Positions 8,675 through 16,691 of a stretch of 47,303 nucleotides of DNA are shown here, piece after piece. Under the pieces are notes generated by a model. It saw only the letters and a list, made by a program, of their open reading frames with translations, searched no databases and had not been told where the DNA came from. The translations under genes were made by a program, and so were the position numbers. Position 1 is the stretch's first letter. Each line of letters begins with the position of its first letter. The stretch lies in contig SVAH01000010.1 in the NCBI GenBank assembly GCA_015059485.1, positions 1-47,303 of the forward strand. The letters are read 5' to 3'. Source of the DNA: Bacillota bacterium (GTDB lineage Bacteria > Bacillota_I > Bacilli_A > RF39 > UBA660).

Positions 8675-9708
8675 TTTTTTTTACTTACATCTTTATTAAT
8701 AAAACATTTCATAAAAACTGAAGGATGTATTAAAAAGTCTAAGCTATCTGTTTTATCTACAAAAACTATTAACCAACCTATTTTATATTTAGGCGGTATT
8801 TTATTTAGAGGAAACATGTGCCTTTCAATACTATTTTCTATAACATCATTTAAATGATTATTAAAAAACTTTCTAGAATTTAATAATGCTTCGTGTGCAT
8901 GTACAAAACCATGTTTTTGTAAAAGTGGTCCTTTTTTTATATTATCTTGCCAAGGTTTATAATAAAAATCATGTAAAATACCTGCTATTGCAGCTGATTG
9001 ATAATCCCAATTATGTTTTTTTGCAATACAAAATGCATCGAAACTAACTCTATAACAATGTTCATAAACTGATTCATTATAGTGATGAGCATATGTTTTT
9101 CTTTTTTGAAATTCTTCATGTTCTACTATATCTTTTACTATGTTATAATGTTCTTCTTTTAATTGCTCAATAGGTGTCTTTTTTTTTTGACCAAATTCAT
9201 CTAATAAATTTTGAAAATATAATACTGATGTTATAATTTGAAAAAATAAAGTTATGTATATAGATATTTTTGTTAATGTATTAATTTTTGGATAAAATAA
9301 ACTAATAACGCCCATTATTACAGTAATATATAATAACCAGGTTTTAAATTTACCAATCAATATTGATTTAGTAACTCTACTTTTTGCAAATACTATTAAA
9401 TTTATAATTGAAATTATTCCTTCTAAAATAAGCAAATATATAAATAATTTATTTTTAAATATCAATACAATTAATAATGACATAGCTAGTAATTTATCAC
9501 TACCTGCATCTAATCTTGCACCAAATTCACTACATACATTCCATTTTCTTGCTAGTTTGCCATCAAAATAATCTGTTAAAGCCACTATTATTCCAACTAT
9601 TGCTAAGAATTTATATTTATCATAAATTCCAAGTAAAATAATAAATGGGATAACTACTAATCTCATCGAGGTTAATATATTTGGAATTATTCTTTTAAAC
9701 TTATCCAT
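8665..9708 (-). CDS. CDP-alcohol phosphatidyltransferase fused to an HD hydrolase domain
   Basis: The N-terminal half (residues 1 to about 185) is a multi-pass CDP-alcohol phosphatidyltransferase. The full motif D-x2-DG-x2-AR-x8-G-x3-D-x3-D is present as DYFDGKLARKW and then GARLDAGSD. The nearest functional relative is PgsA-type phosphatidylglycerophosphate synthesis, but the substrate is not certain. Residues about 205-335 form an HD-type metal-dependent phosphohydrolase domain (YEHCYRVS, ILHDFYY, then HAHEAL and a late D in VDKTDS). The length of 347 is about twice that of a plain PgsA, so this is a real two-domain fusion. SD AGGAGAG precedes the start by 6 nt. Membrane location is expected with the HD domain in the cytoplasm. 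What the HD domain hydrolyses is unknown. Confidence 0.85.
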   Translation of the reverse strand: MDKFKRIIPNILTSMRLVVIPFIILLGIYDKYKFLAIVGIIVALTDYFDGKLARKWNVCSEFGARLDAGSDKLLAMSLLIVLIFKNKLFIYLLILEGIISIINLIVFAKSRVTKSILIGKFKTWLLYITVIMGVISLFYPKINTLTKISIYITLFFQIITSVLYFQNLLDEFGQKKKTPIEQLKEEHYNIVKDIVEHEEFQKRKTYAHHYNESVYEHCYRVSFDAFCIAKKHNWDYQSAAIAGILHDFYYKPWQDNIKKGPLLQKHGFVHAHEALLNSRKFFNNHLNDVIENSIERHMFPLNKIPPKYKIGWLIVFVDKTDSLDFLIHPSVFMKCFINKDVSKKNKK

Positions 9709-9727
9709 TATAATCTCTCCTGGTTAT

Positions 9728-9756
9728 ATTATAGCATGAAAAAAACATTAAATAAA
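9728..9756 (-). promoter_or_regulatory. Promoter of the phosphatidyltransferase/HD gene
   Basis: Extended -10 TGCTATAAT (TATAAT at 9728-9733) with a weak -35 TTTATT at 9751-9756, 17-nt spacer, minus strand. The -35 lies in the loop of the preceding terminator. Confidence 0.5.
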
Positions 9757-9767
9757 TAATGTTTTTA
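9738..9767 (-). terminator. Terminator after the ferritin-like gene
   Basis: A perfect 10-bp stem (9741-9750 against 9757-9766) with a 6-nt loop; on the minus strand the second arm runs into seven T. It overlaps the stop codon of the ferritin-like gene. Confidence 0.7.
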
Positions 9768-10193
9768 TAAGTATATTTTTAACTCTTCAATATTATGCTC
9801 TTCAGTTGCAAGTAGTTTCTTTGCTAGTTTAATTATTTTAGGATTTACATTAGTATAACTATTTATCTTTTCAGTTATTTGAATAACACCTTTGTTACTT
9901 CCTTCAATCATTAATTTAGCTATATTTGATTCTGAATCATCTTTTAGCATTTTCATATTTACCATCATATAACTCATTGCTTTAGATAACGCACTAATAT
10001 CATCTTCATGTGCTCCTGATTTATTAAGTAATAATATTGCATCGTTAGCTATGCTCTCATATTCGCTTTTTTGTCTTGCTATTAATTCTTTAAGTTCATC
10101 GGTTTCTATATGCTTCTTTATATCATCAATACCTTCAATTCCCATTTTTGCATTTTGATATATATATTTTAAAAATTCAACCTCTTTATCCAT
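9765..10193 (-). CDS. Ferritin-like four-helix protein
   Basis: 142 residues, predicted as four helices, beginning MDKEVEFLKYIYQNAKMG and ending TEEHNIEELKIYL. The pattern fits the DUF2383/ferritin-like groups common in Firmicutes: EF near the start, an E in the second helix and an EEH near the end. Whether metal is bound cannot be decided, because a complete E-ExxH set is not obvious. The start ATG at 10193 directly follows the T-run of the RNase J homologue terminator, and the only SD-like bases (GGGTGA) are part of that hairpin. Expression may therefore depend on read-through or on hairpin folding. Confidence 0.65.
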   Translation of the reverse strand: MDKEVEFLKYIYQNAKMGIEGIDDIKKHIETDELKELIARQKSEYESIANDAILLLNKSGAHEDDISALSKAMSYMMVNMKMLKDDSESNIAKLMIEGSNKGVIQITEKINSYTNVNPKIIKLAKKLLATEEHNIEELKIYL

Positions 10194-10226
10194 AAAAAAT
10201 CACCCATTATTATTATGGATGATTTT
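10194..10226 (-). terminator. Terminator of the RNase J homologue, overlapping the next gene's leader
   Basis: A 10-bp stem with one G-U pair (10198-10207 against 10215-10224), 7-nt loop, followed on the minus strand by TTTTTT and then immediately by the ATG of the ferritin-like gene. Confidence 0.75.
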
Positions 10227-10233
10227 TTTTATA

Positions 10234-11868
10234 TTATACTTCTTGAACTACAGCTATAATCATTGGCTTACAACCGGTTTCATCGAATAAATATTTTGAT
10301 AATTCAAATCTAATTTCAGTTTTAATCTTATTATAGTCTACATAATTAGATGTTATATTTCTTTCAATGATTCCTTCAGAAATCTTTTTAATTTCTACTA
10401 TCATTTCTTTAGAATCTTTAACATAAATAAAACCACGTGTTGTTACCTCAGGTCCAACAAGTAACTTTTTGTTTTCTTTTGATAATGTAGCACTAATTAA
10501 TACTATACCATTTTCAGATAACATTTCACGATCTTTGATAACTAATTCTCCAACATCATCACTACTCTTACCATCAATTAATACATCATTAACTTTTATA
10601 GTTTCTATTTTGTCTATTAAATTACCATCTTCTATATTAACAACATCACCATTTTGTTTAAGTAGAATATTTGCTGGATCCATTCCAAGTTCTGATGCTA
10701 AGTTAGCATTACCTACCATATATCTATATTCACCTTTAACTGGCATATAATATTTTGGATTAATAAGTTTAATCATTAGCATCAAATCTTCACTTGATGC
10801 ATGAAGTAATATATTTTTATCTTTAGGAAGTGATACTATTTTACATCCAGCCATTGCCAAATCATTTTCAATTTTAACAAGTACTTTTTCTGTACTGTCA
10901 TATCTAGGTTCTGCAAATACAACTGTATCATTATTACGTAATTTAATAAATTTATCATATCCACTCATTATTTTGTTAATTGATGCGTATGGATTTTCAC
11001 GATCATCACATATAAGTAATATTGAATTATTATCTTCAACGTTAGACAAATCTCCTAAAATATTATCTTCAATTTCAAGATATCCTTCTTTTCTACAAAA
11101 ATTAATAACACTTTGCATTTTTTTACCCATAATAACTACTTTTCTATGCATATTTTTAGCGCCAGTAAATATATCTTGTAATGTATAAATATGAGTTGGA
11201 AGTGCTAAAAACATTATTCTTCCTTCTGCTTTATTAATTGCATCTTTAAAATAACTTGATAATTTATGTGATGGTGAAGTGTGGCCTATATTTTCTGAAA
11301 AAGATGATTCAGATAAAAGTGCAAGAACGCCTTTTTTTCCAACATAAGCTATTTTTCCTAAATCCATATCAAAGGCGTTTTTCATACTAGGATCTATTAT
11401 AAAGTCTCCAGTATAACATATTGCACCATCTTTAGTATTCATTACATACATAACAGAATCTGGACAAGAATGAGATACAGATATTGGAAAAATTGATACT
11501 TCTTTAAAGTTTATTTTCTTATGAGCTGTTATTTCAATAATATTTTTTTCAGGTACTCCATCTTCAATCAACATATATTTAGTAAATTTAGTTGCAAATA
11601 TTTTTAAATTTTTAATTGAAGATACAAGATCATATACCGCACCCATATTTTCATAATGACCATGAGTTAAAAATAAACCTCTAATCCTTTTTTGATTTTT
11701 TACCAAATAATCAAAATCTGGGATAATGTAATCTATTCCTAACATATTACCTGTTGCGTATTTAAGTCCACAATCAAATATATAAATATCATTATTAACT
11801 TCTACTACATAAGTATTTTTTCCGTTTTCATTTAGTCCACCCAAACTAAAAATCTTAATTTTTGCCAT
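10234..11868 (-). CDS. RNase J-family protein with degenerate active site (J2-like)
   Basis: A 544-residue metallo-beta-lactamase/beta-CASP protein of RNase J length and order. RNase J enzymes are 5' exonucleases and endonucleases in Firmicute mRNA and rRNA turnover. The N-terminus (IFSLGGLNENGKN) and the GDF motif (YTGDFIIDPS) are kept, as is the His of VSHSCPDS. Key metal ligands are altered: HxHxDH reads HGHYEN (H69, H71, E73, N74), the HASGH motif reads HASSED (near residue 358), and the PVHGE motif reads PVKGE (near 377), replacing a ligand His by Lys. It is probably a weakly active or inactive partner, like the RNase J2 role in Bacillus, with an active J1 expected elsewhere. SD AGAAGGA precedes the start by 5 nt; promoter and terminator are its own. 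Confidence 0.85.
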   Translation of the reverse strand: MAKIKIFSLGGLNENGKNTYVVEVNNDIYIFDCGLKYATGNMLGIDYIIPDFDYLVKNQKRIRGLFLTHGHYENMGAVYDLVSSIKNLKIFATKFTKYMLIEDGVPEKNIIEITAHKKINFKEVSIFPISVSHSCPDSVMYVMNTKDGAICYTGDFIIDPSMKNAFDMDLGKIAYVGKKGVLALLSESSFSENIGHTSPSHKLSSYFKDAINKAEGRIMFLALPTHIYTLQDIFTGAKNMHRKVVIMGKKMQSVINFCRKEGYLEIEDNILGDLSNVEDNNSILLICDDRENPYASINKIMSGYDKFIKLRNNDTVVFAEPRYDSTEKVLVKIENDLAMAGCKIVSLPKDKNILLHASSEDLMLMIKLINPKYYMPVKGEYRYMVGNANLASELGMDPANILLKQNGDVVNIEDGNLIDKIETIKVNDVLIDGKSSDDVGELVIKDREMLSENGIVLISATLSKENKKLLVGPEVTTRGFIYVKDSKEMIVEIKKISEGIIERNITSNYVDYNKIKTEIRFELSKYLFDETGCKPMIIAVVQEV

Positions 11869-11925
11869 AAAAATCCTTCTTTCTAAAACTTAAAATATAA
11901 TATAACAAGTTAAATGACTAGAAGA

Positions 11926-11954
11926 ATTATAACAAATAATAATATTTTTTTCAA
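11926..11954 (-). promoter_or_regulatory. Promoter of the RNase J homologue
   Basis: TTGAAA (11949-11954), 17-nt spacer, TATAAT (11926-11931) with extended -10 TG, minus strand; among the best sigma-A-like promoters in the window. Confidence 0.7.
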
Positions 11955-11981
11955 CACTTTATACTTTTTCTAGTAAAATGA

Positions 11982-12004
11982 TTTACAGATTGTAATTTAT
12001 ATTA
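11982..12004. repeat. 23-bp operator-like repeat, copy 1
   Basis: Identical over 23 bp to 16300-16322. It contains the dyad TTACA-N3-TGTAA. Similarity continues loosely to the right (a TGTTATTAT-like -10 in both). It lies between the RNase J homologue promoter and the end of the HD-giant operon; copy 2 lies on the other side of that operon. Confidence 0.65.
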
Positions 12005-12056
12005 ATTAAAATGTGTTATTATCATGTTTTAATATATTAAATTTAATAAGTTAATA

Positions 12057-12230
12057 TTATTTTCTTATACTATTATTTTCTTTTTCAACCTCTTTTTTTA
12101 ATTGCTCTATATATGCTTTTTTTTCTTCTTCTGTCATGTTTTGCATTTTTTCTAGCAATTCAATATCCTTTTTAGCTATTTCATATAAATCATTTATTAC
12201 ATCAGACGTTTTTGTTGTTACATCTACCAT
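12057..12230 (-). CDS. 57-residue helical protein downstream of the HD giant
   Basis: The open frame encodes MVDVTTKTSDVINDLYEIAK, then a Lys/Glu-rich helix containing MQNMTEEEKKAYIEQLKKE, and ends SIRK. No family is recognised; it looks like one or two amphipathic helices. The ATG at 12230 follows AAAGGA by about 12 nt. It begins 24 nt after the stop of the 1277-residue gene, so it is co-transcribed. This repeats the pattern at 106-318, where a small helical protein follows a giant gene. No clear terminator is visible after it. Confidence 0.65.
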   Translation of the reverse strand: MVDVTTKTSDVINDLYEIAKKDIELLEKMQNMTEEEKKAYIEQLKKEVEKENNSIRK

Positions 12231-12254
12231 AGTTTTATTTTTCCTTTCTTTATA

Positions 12255-15200
12255 TTACCTAGACAAAAATGAATTTAATACTTCTGGATTGTGTCTTATA
12301 AATCTCATTAATTCTTTATTATTCTTTATTGTATATGGCACAGGTTTTCCTAATACAACTCCTGGATCTTGCATTATTTTTATAATTAATTCATCATCTA
12401 TTTTTCCTTCTACTTTCATTTTTTCTAAATCTTTTGTTGCATAATACTCTGCTTGTGCATATGAATAATCTACAAATTTCTTTGCTTCTTCACTTAAATA
12501 TTCTTGTTTCAAACTTGCACCTTTACCATCTACAAATCTTGTTCTATCTAAAGCATCTGCATCTCTTACTAAATTCACAACTTGATTTACATCTTCAAAG
12601 ATATTTGAAGTATTCATATCTCCAATAAATTTTTTATTACAAATAGCCTCAATTAATTCTCCTCTTGTATATGTAATATTTGAATTAGGAGTTCCTGTTT
12701 TTATTATACTCATAAATGTATCTTTTAATAATCGATTTGAAGAATCTTTTAATTTTTCTTTTAATTCTTCAACACTTACATTCTTAATGTTAAATTCATG
12801 ATTATATATAGCTATGTATATTATTGCTAATTCAAGTGCATTATACTTTCCTTGTTTAGATAGAATTTCATACGCTTTTAAAGCTCCAGGTTCTGCATGT
12901 CTCGATTCGTTATCACTAACTCTTCCACAATCATGATATTTACTTGCTTCCATTGATAATTCTAATAATTTAGTTCGATTATTACCTTTTAAGCTTTCTT
13001 GACCAACTAAAGCTGTAAATAATATTACATCTTCTATATGTCTTGTGCCATGTATTTTACTATAATTATATGAAGCCTTACATATTTTATCGTTTATAGA
13101 TAAATCTACTAGCTCAGATACTATACCATACTTTTCTTTTATTTCATTTAATGAATATTGTTTAACTTGTGCTCTACTTTGTTTTAAATAATCATTATTA
13201 CCTAGTTCTTCAATTATCGCACTGTAATGACAATTATACTCATTATTTTTGACATCATTTCTTTTAATGCTACTGTATAATTTCATTTTTTGCTCAAAAT
13301 CGTATATATCGAACCCAAGACTTTTATCTACATTTGTTACATTAGCACCAGCATTATTTTTAGTCTTTTGTTCTTCAATTTTAAACCAATCTTTTAAACT
13401 GTAAATACACACTTGTGCTTTATCATATTCGTCACTATATAGCATACTCTCTATTTCAACATATATTTGATTTATTAATTCCTGTGCAGACTCTTTATCA
13501 AATCCATCTTCTACATAATATTCTCTACAACCCGCTCTGTTATTAGCAAATCTTACAAGCATATTTACTAATATTTCTGAATCATGTGTATTTTTAAACT
13601 CTTCTAACATTTCATTTATTACTTGTACTTCATGTTCTCTTATCTTTTTTCTTTCTATTACTACAATTGGAATTTCAAAATCATTTGCTGCTTGTACTGT
13701 ATTTACCCAATATTGGCATTCCTGTGCTTTTACTTCTATCTCTTCATCACTATTTAAATTTGTTATTCCAACTTTTTCTAAAGTACTTTTTACTTCGTTA
13801 AAATAATTTGAATTTCCTTTTAAATATTCTTCTAATATTTTTAAATTTTCTTTTGAAATTTTTTCATATTTTTTTAATTCTTCTGTATTACATTCTTCTG
13901 TCATAAAAATTGTATAGTCTGGAAGTAACTTTCCTTCAGCAGTTAATCTTTCTATTACAAGTTCATTATGCGTATGTCTTGTATTATCTGTCATTGATTT
14001 TGAAGATAAATAAATTGATTTTTTATATGCCACACTATCAGTTACGTCAAATTGTTGATTTGCTCCACTAGAAACTAAATCATATGGCCCTTGAAGTAAT
14101 AATGAGCCATCTGGTATTTTACTAAAACCTAAACATGCATATTTTATTCTTGCTGTTCCCATCATTTCATTACTAATTAAACTTGCACAAAATCCATGTG
14201 ATCCGAGTTTTGGCCTTAACCAGTCATCTTTATAATTAGATGGTTTTTCAAAGCCGCTATAAGCTCCAAGTGAAGTTAAAAGAATATTAAACTCATTCAT
14301 CTTATCATAATCAAATACCATATATATATCTTGTGTTGATGCACTTGATTGATTATCCATTTTTTTCATGTCTTCAATTGAAATTAGTTCATTAGATATC
14401 TGATTCCCATACATTTTCCTACATGTTGCTTCTATTCCAGCAGTAAATTTATGTTCTTCTTTTACTGTTTGATTAAATAATGCTTCCAATTTATCTTTGT
14501 CATTTGTATTAAAAACTTCTCTTATACCATATAAAATTACTTTTAATTGATAATATTCTATATTACCATAAGTATTTAATGTTTCTAAGTTTTTACCAAA
14601 TCTATTTATTAATTCTTCGGCTGTAATCAAATCTATTCCATACTGCTTTAGTAATACAGCTTCCTTTTTTTCTGCAATATTATTAGATTTTATTTTATCA
14701 TTTGTAGTTTCAATTATTATTTTTTGAACATTTAAAATGTTATCACTATCTAATGGCATAATTAGTTGAAACTTAGATAAGTTAGATGATATAAATATAA
14801 AATTATTTACAATTTGATTTAATTCATCTTCAGAATATTTAACTACTGGTATAGGAGGTACTAATTTTAATGCATTACTAAGTATTTTTGTATAATCAAA
14901 GTCAAAATTAATTATAGTTTTAATTAGTTTTGTACAAATATCATAATTATTATTAGCCAATCTTATTATCATTTCTTGTATTTCCGGATAACGCCCAATT
15001 ACTCTTAATGAAGAATATTGTCCATTTTTATCTTTAAATATATTTAAATATTTTTCTTCAAATAGTGTAAAATTTAAAGTTGTAAATATCTCATCATTTG
15101 TTTCACATAAATATTTTGCTATATTTAAATATTTTTCATTTTTACTTTTATCATATCTTTTTACTTTTGTCTCTATTTCTTTTAAATATACTTTTTTAAA

Positions 15201-16088
15201 AAATTCACTTTGAATAATATTTTTATCTAAAAACAAATATTTTAATGATAATTTTCTTATATTTAATGTTTCTAATTTTAAGCTATATTCTTTTATATCA
15301 TTTACTATATTCATAAAGCATTTTTCATTTAGTTGCTCATAGTATCTTTCTAACATTTCTAATTTTATTTTATCATTAGAGCAACTTTGAATAATATTAT
15401 AAATAGAAACACTTGATAATACTGTATTATATTCTTCGAGCATTTTTATTTTTAACTCTTCATTAGAAGTTTTTGTAATTAAAAAACCAATTGCACCATA
15501 ATTTTTTTTTTCAAAATATTTCTTTACAATGTCCAAAGTTATTTCCTCATTTGGTATTTTTTTTAATTCTTCAATATCTTTTTTTATTTGATTAAATCTT
15601 TCTATTCCATCATTTTCAGTTAATGTTACGTTATTGATTGATAAATTCACCCCAATTTTATTAAAAAATTCTATTCGTAAATCTTTATCAACGTTGTTAA
15701 GTATTTCTAAAATATCACCAGTCGCCAAATCAAAAAAATATTGGTCACAAATACGTAATCTCAAACTTTCATCTGATATACTTTTTATTATATCTGCTAA
15801 ATAATAATATTTTAAATTATTATTACTCAAATATTCTATTTTATCCCTATCTGATAAATAATGAATAATTCGCCATATATCTTTAGATGATAAAGAATCT
15901 TTATAATAATCAAAAATTTGCTTTTTTACATTATAGTTTTCTATTTTTTGAAAATAATTAACTATAAATACTTTCGAAACATTAAGACTTATTATTTTTC
16001 TAGCACTTATATCATTTATATGTTTTTTAAAAAACTTTAAAGCATCTTTCTGTTTAACAGGCATCATTTCATATATTATATTAGTCAT
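12255..16088 (-). CDS. Large multidomain protein with helical repeats and C-terminal HD domain
   Basis: 1277 residues, no signal peptide. Residues about 10-330 form short helical repeats of roughly 35 residues (units such as DIIKSISDESLRLRICDQYF and DILEILNNVDKDLRIEFFNK), a scaffold-like solenoid. Residues about 580-740 hold an unrecognised globular domain with GSHGFCASL, KYACLGFSKIPDGSLLLQG and THNELVIER-x5-GKLLPDYTIF. Near 800-830 IPIVVIERKKI looks like its closing strand. Residues about 1010-1190 are an HD-type phosphohydrolase: H in TRHIED, HD in YHDCGR (near 1050), H in YNHEF, and D in VRDADALD (near 1178), so the metal ligands look complete. The start follows GAGGTGA. The substrate is unknown; a nucleotide or phosphoester is likely. 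It heads an operon with the 57-residue gene. Confidence 0.8.
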   Translation of the reverse strand: MTNIIYEMMPVKQKDALKFFKKHINDISARKIISLNVSKVFIVNYFQKIENYNVKKQIFDYYKDSLSSKDIWRIIHYLSDRDKIEYLSNNNLKYYYLADIIKSISDESLRLRICDQYFFDLATGDILEILNNVDKDLRIEFFNKIGVNLSINNVTLTENDGIERFNQIKKDIEELKKIPNEEITLDIVKKYFEKKNYGAIGFLITKTSNEELKIKMLEEYNTVLSSVSIYNIIQSCSNDKIKLEMLERYYEQLNEKCFMNIVNDIKEYSLKLETLNIRKLSLKYLFLDKNIIQSEFFKKVYLKEIETKVKRYDKSKNEKYLNIAKYLCETNDEIFTTLNFTLFEEKYLNIFKDKNGQYSSLRVIGRYPEIQEMIIRLANNNYDICTKLIKTIINFDFDYTKILSNALKLVPPIPVVKYSEDELNQIVNNFIFISSNLSKFQLIMPLDSDNILNVQKIIIETTNDKIKSNNIAEKKEAVLLKQYGIDLITAEELINRFGKNLETLNTYGNIEYYQLKVILYGIREVFNTNDKDKLEALFNQTVKEEHKFTAGIEATCRKMYGNQISNELISIEDMKKMDNQSSASTQDIYMVFDYDKMNEFNILLTSLGAYSGFEKPSNYKDDWLRPKLGSHGFCASLISNEMMGTARIKYACLGFSKIPDGSLLLQGPYDLVSSGANQQFDVTDSVAYKKSIYLSSKSMTDNTRHTHNELVIERLTAEGKLLPDYTIFMTEECNTEELKKYEKISKENLKILEEYLKGNSNYFNEVKSTLEKVGITNLNSDEEIEVKAQECQYWVNTVQAANDFEIPIVVIERKKIREHEVQVINEMLEEFKNTHDSEILVNMLVRFANNRAGCREYYVEDGFDKESAQELINQIYVEIESMLYSDEYDKAQVCIYSLKDWFKIEEQKTKNNAGANVTNVDKSLGFDIYDFEQKMKLYSSIKRNDVKNNEYNCHYSAIIEELGNNDYLKQSRAQVKQYSLNEIKEKYGIVSELVDLSINDKICKASYNYSKIHGTRHIEDVILFTALVGQESLKGNNRTKLLELSMEASKYHDCGRVSDNESRHAEPGALKAYEILSKQGKYNALELAIIYIAIYNHEFNIKNVSVEELKEKLKDSSNRLLKDTFMSIIKTGTPNSNITYTRGELIEAICNKKFIGDMNTSNIFEDVNQVVNLVRDADALDRTRFVDGKGASLKQEYLSEEAKKFVDYSYAQAEYYATKDLEKMKVEGKIDDELIIKIMQDPGVVLGKPVPYTIKNNKELMRFIRHNPEVLNSFLSR

Positions 16089-16114
16089 ATCAAATCACCT
16101 CTATTATAAACAGC

Positions 16115-16143
16115 ATTATAATAAATTATGGTTATATTTTCTA
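16115..16143 (-). promoter_or_regulatory. Likely promoter of the HD-giant operon
   Basis: TAGAAA (16138-16143), 17-nt spacer, TATAAT (16115-16120), minus strand. A second TATAAT at 16103-16108 lacks a matching -35. Confidence 0.45.
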
Positions 16144-16179
16144 TATATCACACAAAAAATGTACAGTCATTTTACATTT

Positions 16180-16199
16180 TCAATTTTTTCAAAAATTGA
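16180..16199. repeat. AT-rich inverted repeat upstream of the HD-giant promoter
   Basis: A 9-bp perfect inverted repeat (TCAATTTTT against AAAAATTGA) with a 2-bp centre. It lies about 40 bp upstream of the -35 and is not followed by a T-run, so it is a possible protein-binding site rather than a terminator. Confidence 0.3.
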
Positions 16200-16299
16200 G
16201 AATTGTATAAATATTCATAGAAATCTCATCTTTAATAGTTTTTACTTTTTTCAATCTTAATTATAAAAGTCAAAAACATTAATGTATAATATACATTAT

Positions 16300-16322
16300 T
16301 TTACAGATTGTAATTTATATTA
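16300..16322. repeat. 23-bp operator-like repeat, copy 2
   Basis: Identical to 11982-12004 and includes the dyad TTACA-N3-TGTAA. Here it overlaps the -35 of a plus-strand promoter, which makes it a plausible repressor site. Confidence 0.65.
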
Positions 16323-16336
16323 AACTATGTTATTAT
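16308..16336 (+). promoter_or_regulatory. Promoter of the small RNA
   Basis: TTGTAA (16308-16313), 17-nt spacer, extended -10 TG-T-TATTAT (16331-16336), plus strand; the predicted start is near 16343. Confidence 0.55.
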
Positions 16337-16342
16337 TTATTT

Positions 16343-16430
16343 AAGTGAGAAGCAGATATCCTTAGGGCTAGATGCTTACCACGTTGTGGATAGCATCTTT
16401 ATTCACTTTGAATAAGATGCTTTTTATTTT
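16343..16430 (+). ncRNA. Candidate small RNA, possible antisense antitoxin
   Basis: There is no open frame here, but a promoter, a structured body and a strong terminator are present. The terminator is a 13-14-bp stem with one bulge (16392-16405 against 16409-16421) followed by TTTTTATTTT. GATGC at 16371-16375 can pair with GCATC at 16393-16397, which is also the left arm of the terminator, so two exclusive folds exist. The RNA ends facing the 28-residue gene on the opposite strand, and a read-through transcript of that gene would be complementary to all of it. No known family is recognised. A type I antitoxin or a stand-alone regulatory RNA are the options. Confidence 0.45.
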
Positions 16431-16515
16431 ACATTAAATATAGCAAGTAGCCAATAATAAGCAGTAAAATAAAAATTATTATATTTTGCAAAAATAATCT
16501 TGTATCCTCGTTCAT
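16429..16515 (-). CDS. 28-residue single-pass membrane peptide, candidate type I toxin
   Basis: The peptide begins MNEDTRLFLQN and continues with an almost unbroken hydrophobic helix (IIIFILLLIIGYLLYLM). The SD (AAGGAGGT, 8 nt before ATG) is one of the strongest in the window and the promoter at 16615-16642 is near consensus. The leader of about 95 nt contains ACCTCC (16577-16582), which can pair with the SD (UUACCUCC with GGAGGUAG) and hide it, a known feature of type I toxin mRNAs. A small RNA is encoded convergently at its 3' end, as in Fst/par-type systems. There is no sequence match to a named toxin family. A small membrane regulator is the alternative. Confidence 0.5.
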   Translation of the reverse strand: MNEDTRLFLQNIIIFILLLIIGYLLYLM

Positions 16516-16614
16516 TTATAACTACCTCCTTATGATTATTAACCAAAACCCACCTGAATAATTCGCACAGATAGTTGGAGGTAAACATCAGAAACTCTGA
16601 CCATCAAGGACTCT

Positions 16615-16642
16615 ATTATAGAGATTCTTTTTTTATTTTCAA
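16615..16642 (-). promoter_or_regulatory. Promoter of the 28-residue membrane peptide gene
   Basis: TTGAAA (16637-16642), 16-nt spacer, TATAAT (16615-16620), minus strand. The predicted leader runs about 95 nt to the ATG at 16515. Confidence 0.6.
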
Positions 16643-16691
16643 TGCTTTCGACAAATATAGCCAAAACTAGAACTTTTATGACATAAAAAAA
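16628..16691. repeat. Dispersed intergenic element with TGTCGAA motif, copy 1
   Basis: The core at 16647-16669 matches 20498-20520 at 18 of 23 positions (TTCGACAAA-N4-G-N-CAAAACTA). Similarity extends over about 60 bp, including the T-run on the left and A-run on the right. The minus strand carries TGTCGAA, which is the Spo0A-box heptamer; binding is unproven. Confidence 0.5.

Noticed and set aside
16343-16430. Known riboswitch or SRP/6S RNA
   Set aside because: No conserved core of a known class was recognised and no gene follows on the same strand.
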